Assembly: GCF_029227915.1 (NCBI RefSeq)
Contig: NC_079884.1
Span: 9,734,001-9,798,000, forward strand
Reading direction: 5' to 3'
Source: Hydractinia symbiolongicarpus
Lineage: Eukaryota > Cnidaria > Hydrozoa > Anthoathecata > Hydractiniidae
DNA length: 64,000 nucleotides
Of this stretch, positions 30,701 to 42,800 are shown one piece after another. Within the stretch, counting starts at the first letter, position 1. Each line of letters opens with the position of its first letter. A program made the position numbers and the translations under genes. The notes under the pieces were generated by a model. That model did not search any database. It was not told the DNA's origin and saw only the letters and a list, made by a program, of their open reading frames with translations.

Positions 30701-33700
30701 ATATCTGCGATTTTAAACAATGTCATTAAATAAACACGCTTGGTATAGCGAAATAGTCAACGCAACTAAAGCAGCATTTTTAAAATATCTGGTTTTATTG
30801 GAATTTGTCAGGCTCTTACGCAGGTATGTTAATCTCTTATCTTAAAGCCATATACCACATTGTACGTAAAGTATATCAAAGCGAAATAAGTATGTTGAGA
30901 CTTGACAATGTGAACAAAAGTTCAAAGCAAAGTCCAACATCAGCTGCACAGTGAAATATGTTTTAACGATTTTCATCCAATAACAGCTGTAAATTGTAGA
31001 TATGAAAGTGCAAAACACAGGGAAGGAATTTAGCCATAAAGACAAGGCTTAAAGCACTGTACAATGTCATGCAAACGAGAAACTTACATTCAAGATCCTG
31101 AGTTTGTGGATAATTCGAAGCAAAGTTTTCGACGCAATCAAAAAGAAGATGACTATGAAGTCTCTGAGAAGAGCATACAAAAAAAGGTGGTACCATAGCA
31201 ATGTACCTTTAAGACGTGTTTTGAATGACGTTTAAAATGAACGCTGTTTGTCGTACTGCGACTATATCTGCGATTTTAAACAATGTCATTAAATAAACAC
31301 GCTGGGTATAACGAACTAGTCAATGCAGCTAAAGCAGCATTTTGAAAATGTCTTGTTTAATTGGAATTTTTTAGGCTCTTACAAAGGTATGTTAATCTCT
31401 TATCTTAAACATATATACCACATTGTACGTAAAATATATCCAAGTGTAATAAAGATGTTGAGACTTGACAATTTAAACAAAAGTTCAAAGCAAAGTCCAA
31501 TATCAGCTGCACAGTGAAACATGTTTTAACGATTTTCATCCAGTAACAGCCGTACATTGTAGAAATGAAAGTGCAAAGGACAGGGAAGGAATTTAGCCAT
31601 AAAGAAAAGGCTTAAAGCAATGTTCAAGGTCATGCAAACGAGAAAATTACATCGAAAATCCTGAATTTGTGGATGATTTGAGACAAAAAAGAGATGACAA
31701 TAAAGTCTTTTAAAACAACATACATAGAGGACGTACAATACCAATGCACCTTCAAGACGTGTTTTGAATGACGTTTAAAATGAACGCTGTTTGTCGTACT
31801 GCGACTATATCTGCGATTTTAAACAATGTCATTAAATAAACACGCTTGGTATAGCGAAATAGTCAACGCAGCTAAAGCAGCAATTTGAAAATGTCTTGTT
31901 TAATTGGAATTTTTTAGGCTCTTACAAAGGTATGTTAATCTCTTATCTTAAACATATATACCACATTGTACGTAAAATATATCCAAGTGTAATAAAGATG
32001 TTGAGACTTGACAATTTAAACAAAAGTTCAAAGCAAAGTCCAATATCAGCTGCACAGTGAAACATGTTTTAACGATTTTCATCCAGTAACAGCCGTACAT
32101 TGTAGAAATGAAAGTGCAAAGGACAGGGAAGGAATTTAGCCATAAAGAAAAGGCTTAAAGCAATGTTCAAGGTCATGCAAACGAGAAAATTACATCGAAA
32201 ATCCTGAATTTGTGGATGATTTGAGACAAAAAAGAGATGACAATAAAGTCTTTTAAAACAACATACATAGAGGACGTACAATACCAATGCACCTTCAAGA
32301 CGTGTTTTGAATGACGTTTAAAATGAACGCTGTTTGTCGTACTGCGACTATATCCGCGATTTTAAACAATGTCATTAAATAAATTCACTTGGTATAGCGA
32401 AATAGTCAACGCAGCTAAAGCAGCATTTTGAAAATATGTTGTTTAATATGAATTTGTCAGGCTCTTACGCAGGTATGTTAATCTCTTATCTTAAATATAT
32501 ATACCACATTGTACGTAAATTATATCAAAGTGTAATAAAGATGTTGAGACTTGACAATTTGAACAAAAGTTTAAAGCAAAGTCCAACATCAGTTGCAAAG
32601 AGAAACAAGTTTTAACCACTTTCATCCAGTAGGAGCTGTACATTGTAGATATGAAAGTGCAAAACACAGGGAAGGAATTTAGCCATAAAGAAAAGGCTTA
32701 AAGCACTGTACAATGTCATGCAAACGAGAAACTTACATTCAAGATCCTGAGTTTGTGGATAATTCGAAGCAAAGTTTTCGACGCAATCAAAAAGAAGATG
32801 ACTATGAAGTCTCTGAGAAGAGCATACAAAGAGGTGGTACCATAGCAATGTACCTTTAAGACGTGTTTTGAATGACGTTTAATATGAACGCTGTTTGTCG
32901 TACTGCGACTATATCTGCGATTTTAAACAATGTCATTAAATAAACACGCTTGGTATAGCGAACTAGTCAACGCAGCTAAAGCAGCATTTTGAAAATGTCT
33001 TGTTTAATATGGAATTGTCAGGCTCTTACGCAGGTATGTTAATCTCTTATCTTAAACATATATACCACATTGTACGTAAAGTATATCAAAGTGTGATAAA
33101 GATGTTGAGACTTGACAATTTGAACAAAAGTTCAAAGCAAAGTCCAATATCAGCTGCACAGTGAAACATGTTTTAACGATTTTCATCCAGTAACAGCCGT
33201 ACATTGTAGAAATGAAAGTGCAAAGGACAGGAAAGAAATTTAGCCATAAAAAAATGCTTAAAGCAATGTTCAAGGTCATGCAAACGAGAAAATTACATCG
33301 AAAATCTTGAATTTGTGGATGATTTGAGACAAAAAAGAGATGACAATAAAGTCTTTTAAAACAACATACATAGAGGACGTACAATACCAATGCACCTTCA
33401 AGACGTGTTTTGAATGACGTTTAAAATGAACGCTGTTTGTCGTACTGCGACTATATCTGCGATTTTAAACAATGTCATTAAATAAGCACGCTTGGTGTAG
33501 CGAAGCAGTCAACGTGGCTACAGCGGCATTTTGAAAATATCTTGTTTAATATGGATTTGTCAGGCTCTTACGCAGGTATGTTAATCTCTTATCTTAAACA
33601 TATATACCACATTGTACGTAAAGTATATCAAAGTGTGATAAAGATGTTGAGACTTGACAATTTGAACAAAAGTTCAAAGCAAAGTCCAACATCAGTTGCA

Positions 33701-36700
33701 CTGTGAAACAAGTTTTAACCACTTTCATCCAGTAAGAGCTGTACATTGTAGATATGAAAGTGCAAAACACGGGGAAGGAATTTAGCCGTCATAAAGAAAA
33801 GGCTTAAAGCACTGTACAATGTCATGCAAACGAGAAACTTACATTCAAGATCCTGAGTTTGTGGATAATTCGAAGCAAAGTTTTTGACGCAATCAAAAAG
33901 AAGAGGACTATGAAGTCTCTGAGAAGAGCGTACAAAGAGGTGGTACCATAGCAATGTACCTTTAAGACGTGTTTTGAATGACGTTTAATATGAACGCTGT
34001 TTGTCGTACTGCGACTATATCTGCGATTTTAAACAATGTCATTAAATAAGCACGCTTGGTGTAGCGAAGCAGTCAACGTGGCTACAGCGGCATTTTGTAA
34101 ATATCTTGTTTAATATGAATTTGTCAGGCTCTTACGCAGGTATGTTAATCTCTTATCTTAAACATATATACCACATTGTACGTAAATTATATCAAAGTGT
34201 AATAAAGATGTTGAGACTTGACAATTTGAACAGAAGTTTAAAGCAAAGTCCAACATCAGTTGCACAGTGAAACAAGTTTTAACCACTTTCATCCAGTAAG
34301 AGCTGTACATTGTAGATATGAAAGCGCAAAACACAGGGAAGGAATTTAGCCATAAAGAAAAGGCTTAAAGCACTGTACAATGTCATGCAAACGAGAAACT
34401 TACATTCAAGATCCTGAGTTTGTGGATAATTCGAACCAAAGTTTTTGACGCACTCAAAAAGAAGATGACTATGAAGTCTCTGAGAAGAGCATACAAAGAG
34501 GTGGTACCATAGCAATGTACCTTTAAGACCTGTTTTGAATGACGTTTAATATGAACGCTGTTTGTCGTACTGCTACTATATCTGCGATTTTAAACAATGT
34601 CATTAAATAAACACGCTTGGTATAGCGAACTAGTCAACGCAGCTAAAGCAGCATTTTGAAAATGTCTTGTTTAATTGGAATTTTTTAGGCTCTTACAGAG
34701 GTATGTTAATCTCTTATCTTAAAGCTATATACCACATTGTACGTAAAATATATCCAAGTGTAATAAAGATGTTGAGACTTGACAATTTAAACAAAAGTTC
34801 AAAGCAAAGTCCAATATCAGCTGCACAGTGAAACATGTTTTAACGATTTTCATCCAGTAGGAGTGGTACATTGTAGATATGAAAGTGCAAAACACAGGGA
34901 AGGAATTTAGCCATAAAGAAAAGGCTTAAAGCACTGTACAATGTCATGCAAACGAAAAAATTACATCGAAAATCCTGAATTTGTGGATGATTTGAGACAA
35001 AAAAGAGATGACAATAAAGTCTTTTAAAACAACATACATAGAGGACGTACAATACCAATGCACCTTCAAGACGTGTTTTGAATGACGTTTAAAATGAACG
35101 CTGTTTGTCGTACTGCGACTATATCTGCGATTTTAAACAATGTCATTAAATAAGCACGCTTGGTGTAGCGAAGCAGTCAACGTGGCTACAGCGGCAATTT
35201 GTAAATATCTTGTTTAATATGAATTTGTCAGGCTCTTACGCAGGTATGTTAATCTCTTATCTTAAACATATATACCACATTGTACGTAAAATATATCCAA
35301 GTGTAATAAAGATGTTGAGACTTGACAATTTAAACAAAAGTTCAAAGCAAAGTCCAATATCAGCTGCACAGTGAAACATGTTTTAACGATTTTCATCCAG
35401 TAACAGCCGTATATTGTAGAAATGAAAGTGCAAAGGACAGGGAAGGAATTTAGCCATAAAAAAATGCTTAAAACAATGTTCAAGGTCATGCAAACGAGAA
35501 AATTACATCGAAAATCCTGAATTTGTGGATAATTTGTGACAAAACTTTCGACGCAACCAAAAAGAAGATGACTATGAAGTCTGTTAGAACAACATACAAA
35601 GCTTAAAATGAACGCTGTTTGTCGTACTGCGACTATATCTGCGATTATAAACAATGTCATTAAATTGGACGTAAATTATAACAAAATGCAATAAATATGT
35701 TGCGACTTGACAATTTGAGCAAAAGTTCAAAAGAAACTCCAGCATCAGCTGTACAGTGAAACAAGATTTAACGATTTTTATCCAGTAATAGCCGCACATT
35801 GTAGATATGAAAGTGCAAAAGACAGGGAAAGGATTTAGTCATAAAGAGAACGCTTAAAGCAATTTCCAATGTAATTTGAACGGTAAACTTTCATGCAAAA
35901 TCCTTGGTTTGTGGATAATATGAGACATAGCCTTCCACGAAAGAAGAATATGAACGAATATTGAAGTACAATATTAGTTGCGAAGTTATTGGTTTAGCGA
36001 AATTGCGGAAGAGAGACGGAGATGGTTTCAAAAAATAAGACTATGTAATGGCAGAAAAATCCAATTATTAAAGAAAAAAGATTATACTAGACAGTTTAAA
36101 AAAGGTTGTAATTCAAATACATAAGCTTTACTTGGAATTAGTCTAACTGTAACGCAGGTATGTTAATCTCTTATCTTAAACATATATACCACATTGTACG
36201 TAAAATATATCCAAGTGTAATAAAGATATTGAGACTTGACAATTTAAACAAAAGTTCAAAGCAAAGTCCAATATCAGCTGCACAGTGAAACATGTTTTAA
36301 CGATTTTCATCCAGTAGGAGCTGTACATTGTAGATATGAAAGTGCAAAACACAGGGAAGGAATTTAGCCATAAAGACAAGGCTTAAAGCACTGTACAATG
36401 TCATGCAAACGAGAAACTTACATTCAAGATCCTGAGTTTGTGGATAATTCGAAGCAAAGTTTTCGACGCAATCAAAAGGAAGATGACTATGAAGTCTCTG
36501 AGAAAAGCATACAAAGAGGTGGTACCATAGCAATGTACCTTTAAGACGTGTTTTGAATGACGTTTAATATGAATGCTGTTTGTCGTACTGCGACTATATC
36601 TGCGATTTTAAACAATGTCATTAAATAAGCACGCTTGGTGTAGCGAAGCAGTCAACGTGGCTACAGCGGCATTTTGAAAATATCTTGTTTAATATGGATT

Positions 36701-37160
36701 TGTCAGGCTCTTACGCAGGTATGTTAATCTCTTATCTTAAACATATATACCACATTGTACGTAAAGTATATCAAAGTGTGATAAAGATGTTGAGACTTGA
36801 CAATTTGAACAAAAGTTCAAAGCAAAGTCCAACATCAGTTGCACTGTGAAACAAGTTTTAACCACTTTCATCCAGTAAGAGCTGTACATTGTAGATATGA
36901 AAGTGCAAAACACGGGGAAGGAATTTAGCCGTCATAAAGAAAAGGCTTAAAGCACTGTACAATGTCATGCAAACGAGAAACTTACATTCAAGATCCTGAG
37001 TGTGTGGATAATTCGAAGCAAAGTTTTCGACGCAATCAAAAAGAAGATGACTATGAAGTCTCTGAGAAGAGGATACAAAAAAAGGTGGTACCATAGCAAT
37101 GTACCTTTAAGACGTGTTTTGAATGACGTTTAATATGAACGCTGTTTGTCGTACTGCAAC
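24800..37160. repeat. Satellite array, ~21 units of 543/561 bp with higher-order structure
   Basis: The anchor ATGACGTTTA recurs at 24831, 25701, 26262, 26825, 27368, 27911, 28472, 29015, 29558, 30119, 30662, 31225, 31768, 32311, 32872, 33414, 33978, 34539, 35082, 36557 and 37123. Spacing is almost always 543 or 561-564 bp. Two unit types differ mainly by an 18-bp segment around GCAAAGTTTTCGACGCAA, present in the long type and missing in the short one. From 26825 the spacings run short-short-long, twice in succession (543, 543, 561), and blocks 1647 bp apart share private variants, so the array is a higher-order repeat. Units at both ends and at 35600-36160 are diverged or truncated. Most units keep a minus-strand open frame of 72-79 codons without a conserved ATG. 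No transposon or RNA gene was recognised in the unit. Confidence 0.95.
24936..25228. repeat. Extra segment interrupting the first satellite unit
   Basis: The first unit (anchor 24831) is 870 bp long instead of about 561. The added bases include a TTCGCGAG/CTTTCGCGAAAATGGC block (25150-25215) resembling the dispersed TTCGCGAA elements. They also include AATTCCAATT...TTTACTTGGAA, which resembles the irregular segment near 36055-36140 in the other diverged unit. So part of it may be an ancestral unit segment and part an insertion. Confidence 0.5.
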
Positions 37161-37368
37161 TATATCTATATAGCACATTGTACGTAAAATATAACAAATT
37201 GCAATAAGTATGTTGCGACTTGACAATTTGAGTGAAAGTTCAAAACAAAGTTTAATATCGGCTGCACAGTGAAACGTGTTTTTTAGTTGTAAATATGAAG
37301 GTGTAAAACATTTTTAATGCTAATTTTTTTAAATTTAGAATGTTACTGTTTTTTTTTTTGAATTTCAC

Positions 37369-37646
37369 AGTTCTATTATTGAAAACGTAACATTGCGAGT
37401 AGTCTATGCACGTAAAAGGAATTATGATGACAATAGACATACATGGAGATTGAGAGCTCAGCACGCTGTTTGCAGTTTCAGTGACTTTTATCTTATTTTT
37501 ACAGCTGGCCTGGTCAATTTGAGAGTAATATGCCATCACAGAAAGCAAATGTTCCGAGACTATCAACAGATAGTCCCACTAAGAAGAAGACAGCATCGAT
37601 AGAAAAGCGATCGTTGGTAACTTATGATAATAAACTTGATTTCTAA
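37369..37646 (+). pseudogene. NELFE: Truncated NELFE duplicate (last two exons)
   Basis: The sequence is homologous to NELFE exons 11 and 12. The first part reads SSIIENVTLRVVYARKRNYD then DNRHTWRLRAQHA; the second reads SNMPSQKANVPRLSTDSPTK then KKTASIEKRSLVTYD and NKLDF with a stop at 37644-37646. Both parts remain open in the ancestral frame, but the two are offset: the intron is only about 30-35 bases (ending TTTTTACAG) and one base is missing at the start of the last exon. No upstream exon (N-terminus, first half of the RRM) is present; the satellite array ends about 200 bp upstream. Homology continues past the stop. Without a start or a complete RRM it cannot be a normal NELFE, hence the pseudogene call. 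Confidence 0.85.
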
Positions 37647-39150
37647 AGACAAGTTGTTTTTCTTCAACTTCCCATGGAGTAAAAACGAGATGTAAAGGTG
37701 ACTCGCAGAAGACAAAAGTAGTCTTATCTTCAAGAACCTGTTATTTCTAAGCAAAGCGTAGTTCCGCGGTGCCTGTTTGTGAGAAGGTAGCTATTTACTT
37801 TTTAATGTTACAAACAAGTTTACTACCAACAAATATATCCTAATCAGTATAGCTATTTATAAATGCAAAAGTATAATAAAATTAAAAAACAAAAAGGAAA
37901 TTAAATTTGAAGAAGAAGAATTCGAATTATTGTTTCGTTTTCAATTCAAATAAAAGTATATTTTTCACTTTACATCAAAATATGTTCTCTAAGGCAGATA
38001 CAAAGATTGACTTCTAAACTTCTAAGCTATTTCAAATGTGTGGACCGCGGTACGAAATGGAAAATTGACTGTTTTTAGTTTTCCTAAATGTTGGATAGTG
38101 TTGACAGATCTTGTTGTGTATTTGTTTTGAGAAATATGAAAGGTTTTAGACAATACTTCAGGTGTGTTATTATTTCTTGCTTTGTACATGAAACAAAGCG
38201 TTTGGAAGATACTTAGTTGAAATACATTCAAGGCTTTCATTGATTAAAGAAATGGCCTGAGATAGCGTATTTTTAAAAGTGATTATTCCAGTGACTGTAA
38301 TTTAGTTTTATTACTGCTACTTTAAACTATGTTAGCGCAATTAATGTGACTATGTATAAAGGAGTAATACAATTGTATTAGTCTGTTTAGATGCTAATAG
38401 ATTTAAACTTTTAAATTTACCATAGATTTATGTTGGTGCCATTTTAGATTTTCATCAAGTATCACACCTAAGAAATTAGAGGATATCTCCCGTGAAATTT
38501 GATTTATTGACGCAAAGTTTGATCTATGGTTTGTATTTTTAAGGAGCGACTTTATTGATGTTGCTTTTGTGCTCTCATCAAAATTGACTGCACGTTTCTT
38601 AAGTGCAATGGATAAGTAATTTTAAATAGATAGTCGTTGTTTTTTATATTTGGCGTGTATTAACAATCCTGGTCTGCCAGAATGTTACAACAGGGTATTT
38701 ACTTCCGTTTATATCGAGTTTATGTATGTGTGTTAATGTCAAAAAGGGTTGCTATGTAAATATTCATGGTTAAACATCTTCTATTTTGTGACCCATATTG
38801 ACACAACTGAACGCCATGAAAAAGTGTATTTGCGATTAGGATGGAAAAACGGAGTGTTGGAAAATATGTTGAAAATTATTGATTAAGTGGGTTTGACGAT
38901 TGGAATATAAATTCGATACTCTGTATATGGTAAGCGAAAGTTGATCAATGGTAAAAATAACTTATGTAGTTTGCATATAGAACGTATTTGTTGCAAAAAA
39001 ATTTTCGCAAAAATGTATATACTTTAAGGCCTCTCAATCACAAAAAATTACCAAACATTTGTGAAGTGGGCAAAATATGAAAAGGTGTAAAATAATGCTT
39101 TTTTTCTGAATAGCCTATCTATTGCGTTTTCGGATATAAAGTGTTGAGTA
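37647..39150. repeat. Duplicated NELFE downstream flank
   Basis: Segments match 19273-20240 in the same order: AGACAAGTTG...CTTCAACTT after the stop; GACGCAAAGTT.GATCTATG (38510); GATAAGTAATTTTAA...GTTGTTTTTTATATTTG (38610); AGGCCTCTCAATC.CAAAAAA (39028); CCT.TCTATT...TTGG/CGGATATA (39113). About 0.7-0.8 kb between roughly 37700 and 38500 is absent from the NELFE-side copy and contains a LINE fragment. Confidence 0.75.
37960..38250 (-). pseudogene. LINE reverse-transcriptase C-terminal fragment
   Basis: The minus strand reads FQLSIFQTLCFMYKARNNNT then PEVLSKTF, followed by YTTRS. After a frameshift it reads FSISYRGPHI(stop)NSLEV. The order QL..Y/FQ..FM.K..NN..P......Y.TR.......ISYRGP.IWN is typical of the 3' end of non-LTR retrotransposon ORF2. 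The frameshift and stops show it is dead. It lies in the segment that interrupts the duplicated NELFE flank. Confidence 0.65.
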
Positions 39151-39842
39151 TTAAATAAACAGGACAAATGGAAATGTATTGTAAATTAACAATTGGGTGT
39201 AAAATAAAAATAAAAAAAACAAGTATGTTTAAGAAGATCCTTCGTGGTTGCTTTGTTTAATTCAACTACATCACATCACTGCAACACAACATTGATTTTC
39301 ATTTTATTTTTCAGACTTTTAATTAATTACAGGTAAAAGTAACGCCTAGATGTTTCAAATGAATTGGATTTATAGGGATAAGGGATTTTGAATGAGCGGG
39401 GGGGCTTATAATATGCCAGGGGTAATTCGTGGATAGACTCATCTACCAGATTTGACAGTATATTAAAAAAACACTCTTAAAGAATTTTGAAGAAAAAAAC
39501 CTAAAGTTTGTCGCAAACATTTCCTCTCGAGCGGCGGAGAAACACCAATACACAGCAACAAACCTCGTTCCCAGGAACAACAAGCTCGACCTCTTGGCAG
39601 ATGCAATACGCCCTGGGAATGAAACCGAAACCAATGCCCCAACTGCGTGTTTACACTAGTCTCGATTTCCTTTAATATATTAACATGCTTGTGACCAAGA
39701 GTTTAAAAACTATCGAGTTTTTTCAGCAACCATAATGGTAAACATGGAAGAAAGAGCAATCTGAGCAGCCAGGCTCGATTTTAAGATGCTTTTCGTGAAT
39801 AATTGTAGTTTTCAAAGAATAAAGAAATATATATAATATATA
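39151..39842. other. Upstream region of AXDND1
   Basis: No gene is seen. It holds a foldback element (39561-39626: AACCTCGTTCCCAGG and CCCTGGGAATGAAACC). The last 60 bases before the ATG are extremely AT-rich (AAGAAATATATATAATATAT) and are the likely 5' leader of AXDND1. Confidence 0.45.
39561..39626. repeat. Foldback element, AACCTCG family
   Basis: AACCTCGTTCCCAGG (39561-39575) and CCCTGGGAATGAAACC (39611-39626) are imperfect inverted repeats. The element lies about 220 bp upstream of the AXDND1 start codon. Confidence 0.55.
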
Positions 39843-42800
39843 ATGGCTACAGAATTCACGAGTGCTAATCTTCAATCTGAACAAATCAACACATCGCAAT
39901 TGGCAAAAAATGTTGATAATTCTGTCAAAAAGGCAGTTCTACCACCAATTGGAGCCCAAACTTTGAGAAATGATTTTCTGCCACAAAATTTATTAGCTAC
40001 TTTGACACAAGCAACAAAAAAGTATGACAATCTAGGTCCAAAGCAAAGTGGACAAAGAACAGTTGTAAAGAGGGCAGATAATTTATGGAATCACGAGAAA
40101 AGTCGCTTGAAGTTCAAACATTTGACAGAACAGCCACCATGTTATTGTGGTGCTGGAAGGTAAGGTAGATGTAATAAACATGTGACGTTAGTGTAGAATT
40201 GACTTTAATTTCCCTTCCTCCAAAAATTTTCCAAAAACAATAAAAGGCTCAATAAAATGAATGTGTCATGGCACGGTAGCTTAGGAACCTTCGAAAATTC
40301 TTTCTGGGCCCCGTTAGCAGGATATCGCTGCTAAGATTTGGACTCCCTCCCCACCTCTCTTAGCGGATTTCCATCCGTGAATACACACATTCGGATAAAT
40401 CTTGGAAGGCTCAGGGGCGTGTTTTGTAGATAAAAGTTATCGGAATTGATGACAAGAGAATTAAGCTTATAAGGACGAAGAATTTTAAGGCCACGAACAA
40501 ATTTCTCAATCCTTAGGGGATTTTTTTTTCAAACTTCAGACACCCCCCCTTAGCGGTGAAATTTTCAAAGGTCCCTTATTGCTTATAACTCTCACACTTT
40601 GTGTCAGGAGACTGTAGTTCGATTCCCCTTAGCAGCGATTCAATATGGGTAAGTGGAACCATAGCTCTGGGTTATCCCTAGTTATGTTAGGGAAACTGAG
40701 GAGATAGCACACTACGTGGGGCTGTTGGATGTTGCAGGCGGCAGAGAGTTGACGAGTCCCAGTCGGCACAAAGACATCTAAAAAAACGTCTAAAAGATGC
40801 ATGCCACAACATCTAAAAAATGTCTAAATTTGATCTATTTTGTCCGCTTTTAAGATGTCTTTCACAAAACGTCTGTTAGACGTTGACTGAAAGATGTTTG
40901 GAAGTCATTTTGATTAAACGTTTTCAAAACGTCTTGTAATAGATGTACTTAAGACGTCTGAAAAGCGGACAAAATAGACTAGATTTATAATTTTAGTAGA
41001 CGTCTTTGTTAAACCGTTTTAAAGGCGTCTTGCAGTGAACTTTTTTTAAACGTCATAAAATTCATCTTTTAAACATTAAAACATAACCAGTTGCTAACTT
41101 GTTTTTAAGCATGTTGTAGACAAATAGAAATATGAATACTAAGTTACAATAAAAATATATTCATTTTACAAATTTACAAACAAATATTTATATTTACAAA
41201 CTATATATTCTTTATATCAAAAATAACCATAATTTTTTTTAAAAAAAAATGCAAAAATTTAAAAAAATTAAAAAAACTGTAGGCTTCAAAATGGTTTGTA
41301 TTCAGGATGATAAAGAAATGAAGAACCGGGTTGTAGAATATAATTTTTAAGAACCTTTTTATAACAAACTGTTAACATGTCACAAGTAACATGGGTTGTG
41401 TAGGGAAAAAAATTAGCTAAGTCAAGAGTGGAGTCAAAGAATAATCGCAATAAATAACCAAGGTATAAACATTACGTAAATCTGTGTTTACGATTTACAT
41501 TCATTTTATTCTTGCCCATGCATTGACATCAGATTAACTTCTCAAATACATATTCTTAGTTTTTTGATAACTTCGCGACTGGGTCGGTAATCGTGGTAAT
41601 AACTGTTCGCAATATGTGATAGGCTGGACTTTAAAAGATTATCATCATGAAAAGTGCCATTCACAAAGGAGAAAAAGAACGAATCAAGTTAGGAAAAGAT
41701 TATGTAAATCACGGCCAATCTCTTAGTGATACCTTGAATTCTATATATTTCTATATTTTACGGAAAGCAGCCGAGAAAAGTGTCGAAAAAAGTATTAGAA
41801 AATACATTTTTACCCAAGAGAAGAAACTTAGAAGTCTAACTAAAAACGTCGCACCACCGTTTACAGCAGACGAAATTGTCACCAATTTATCTTCATACAA
41901 TTTGCTTGATGATGAGAGTGAAATTTTAAAAAATGGTCTGTCTTTTGCCATTCCACCATCAATACTTAGGAAAACAGATGTGTTTGTTTCGTTTGAAATG
42001 ATTTATCGATTTATGTCCTCAAATTTGAAAGATAAAAATGATGATAATCTTTTAAAGTCCAGCCTATCACATATTGCGAACAGTTATTACCACGATTACC
42101 GACCCAGTCGCGAAGTAATCAAAAAACATGGTATCCTGAAAAAGTTGAAGAAAAACAATATTCTTAGTTGTAGTTTGCATTTCAGTATTTCTCGATATTT
42201 TGTTCTGTATCTGTAAAACAATAAACAATTCTTCTAATCTTCAACGAGCATATAGAATATTATGCACAACATAAAATCTCAATCAAAAATCTAAAAACGA
42301 AAAATATAACTGTCCGAATCTGAAGAGATTTATTTAAAATCTCCAAAAATATCACGATAAAAGTTGTATACAAACATACCGAAAATGTACAGTCGATTCC
42401 TTTAAAGACTTGTTGTTGTCGCTTGAATCACAAAAACATTGAAAATGTGTATTAGGGGGTCAAAAAATAAAGTTAATAAGTATTCCTAGACAAGCTTTGA
42501 ACTTATATTTTACAAAAATAAATTTAAACTAAAGAATATAAGGTTTATATTCAGTGCAGTGATTTTTGTTTAATTTTATTTCAAAATCGAATAAAACCCC
42601 CCAGATATCTCTAGGTTAAACCCTGTCCAAATTTTAAGCACAGTACATCGAATAAAAAATTCTTGTTCGAAATTGATCTAACAGACATCTTACAAAAGAC
42701 ATCTTTTGGTATACCTCTTTTAGACGTCTAATAATCATCTTTTTAAATACCTTTTAAATTCCGTTTTTTATAAAAACAAGAAAAGACAACTTTGAGACGT

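Noticed and set aside
25080-37100. Satellite array as a CRISPR or a multicopy RNA gene cluster
   Set aside because: Units of more than 500 bp without short repeat/spacer alternation exclude CRISPR. No 5S, snRNA or tRNA signature or pol III box was found in the unit.
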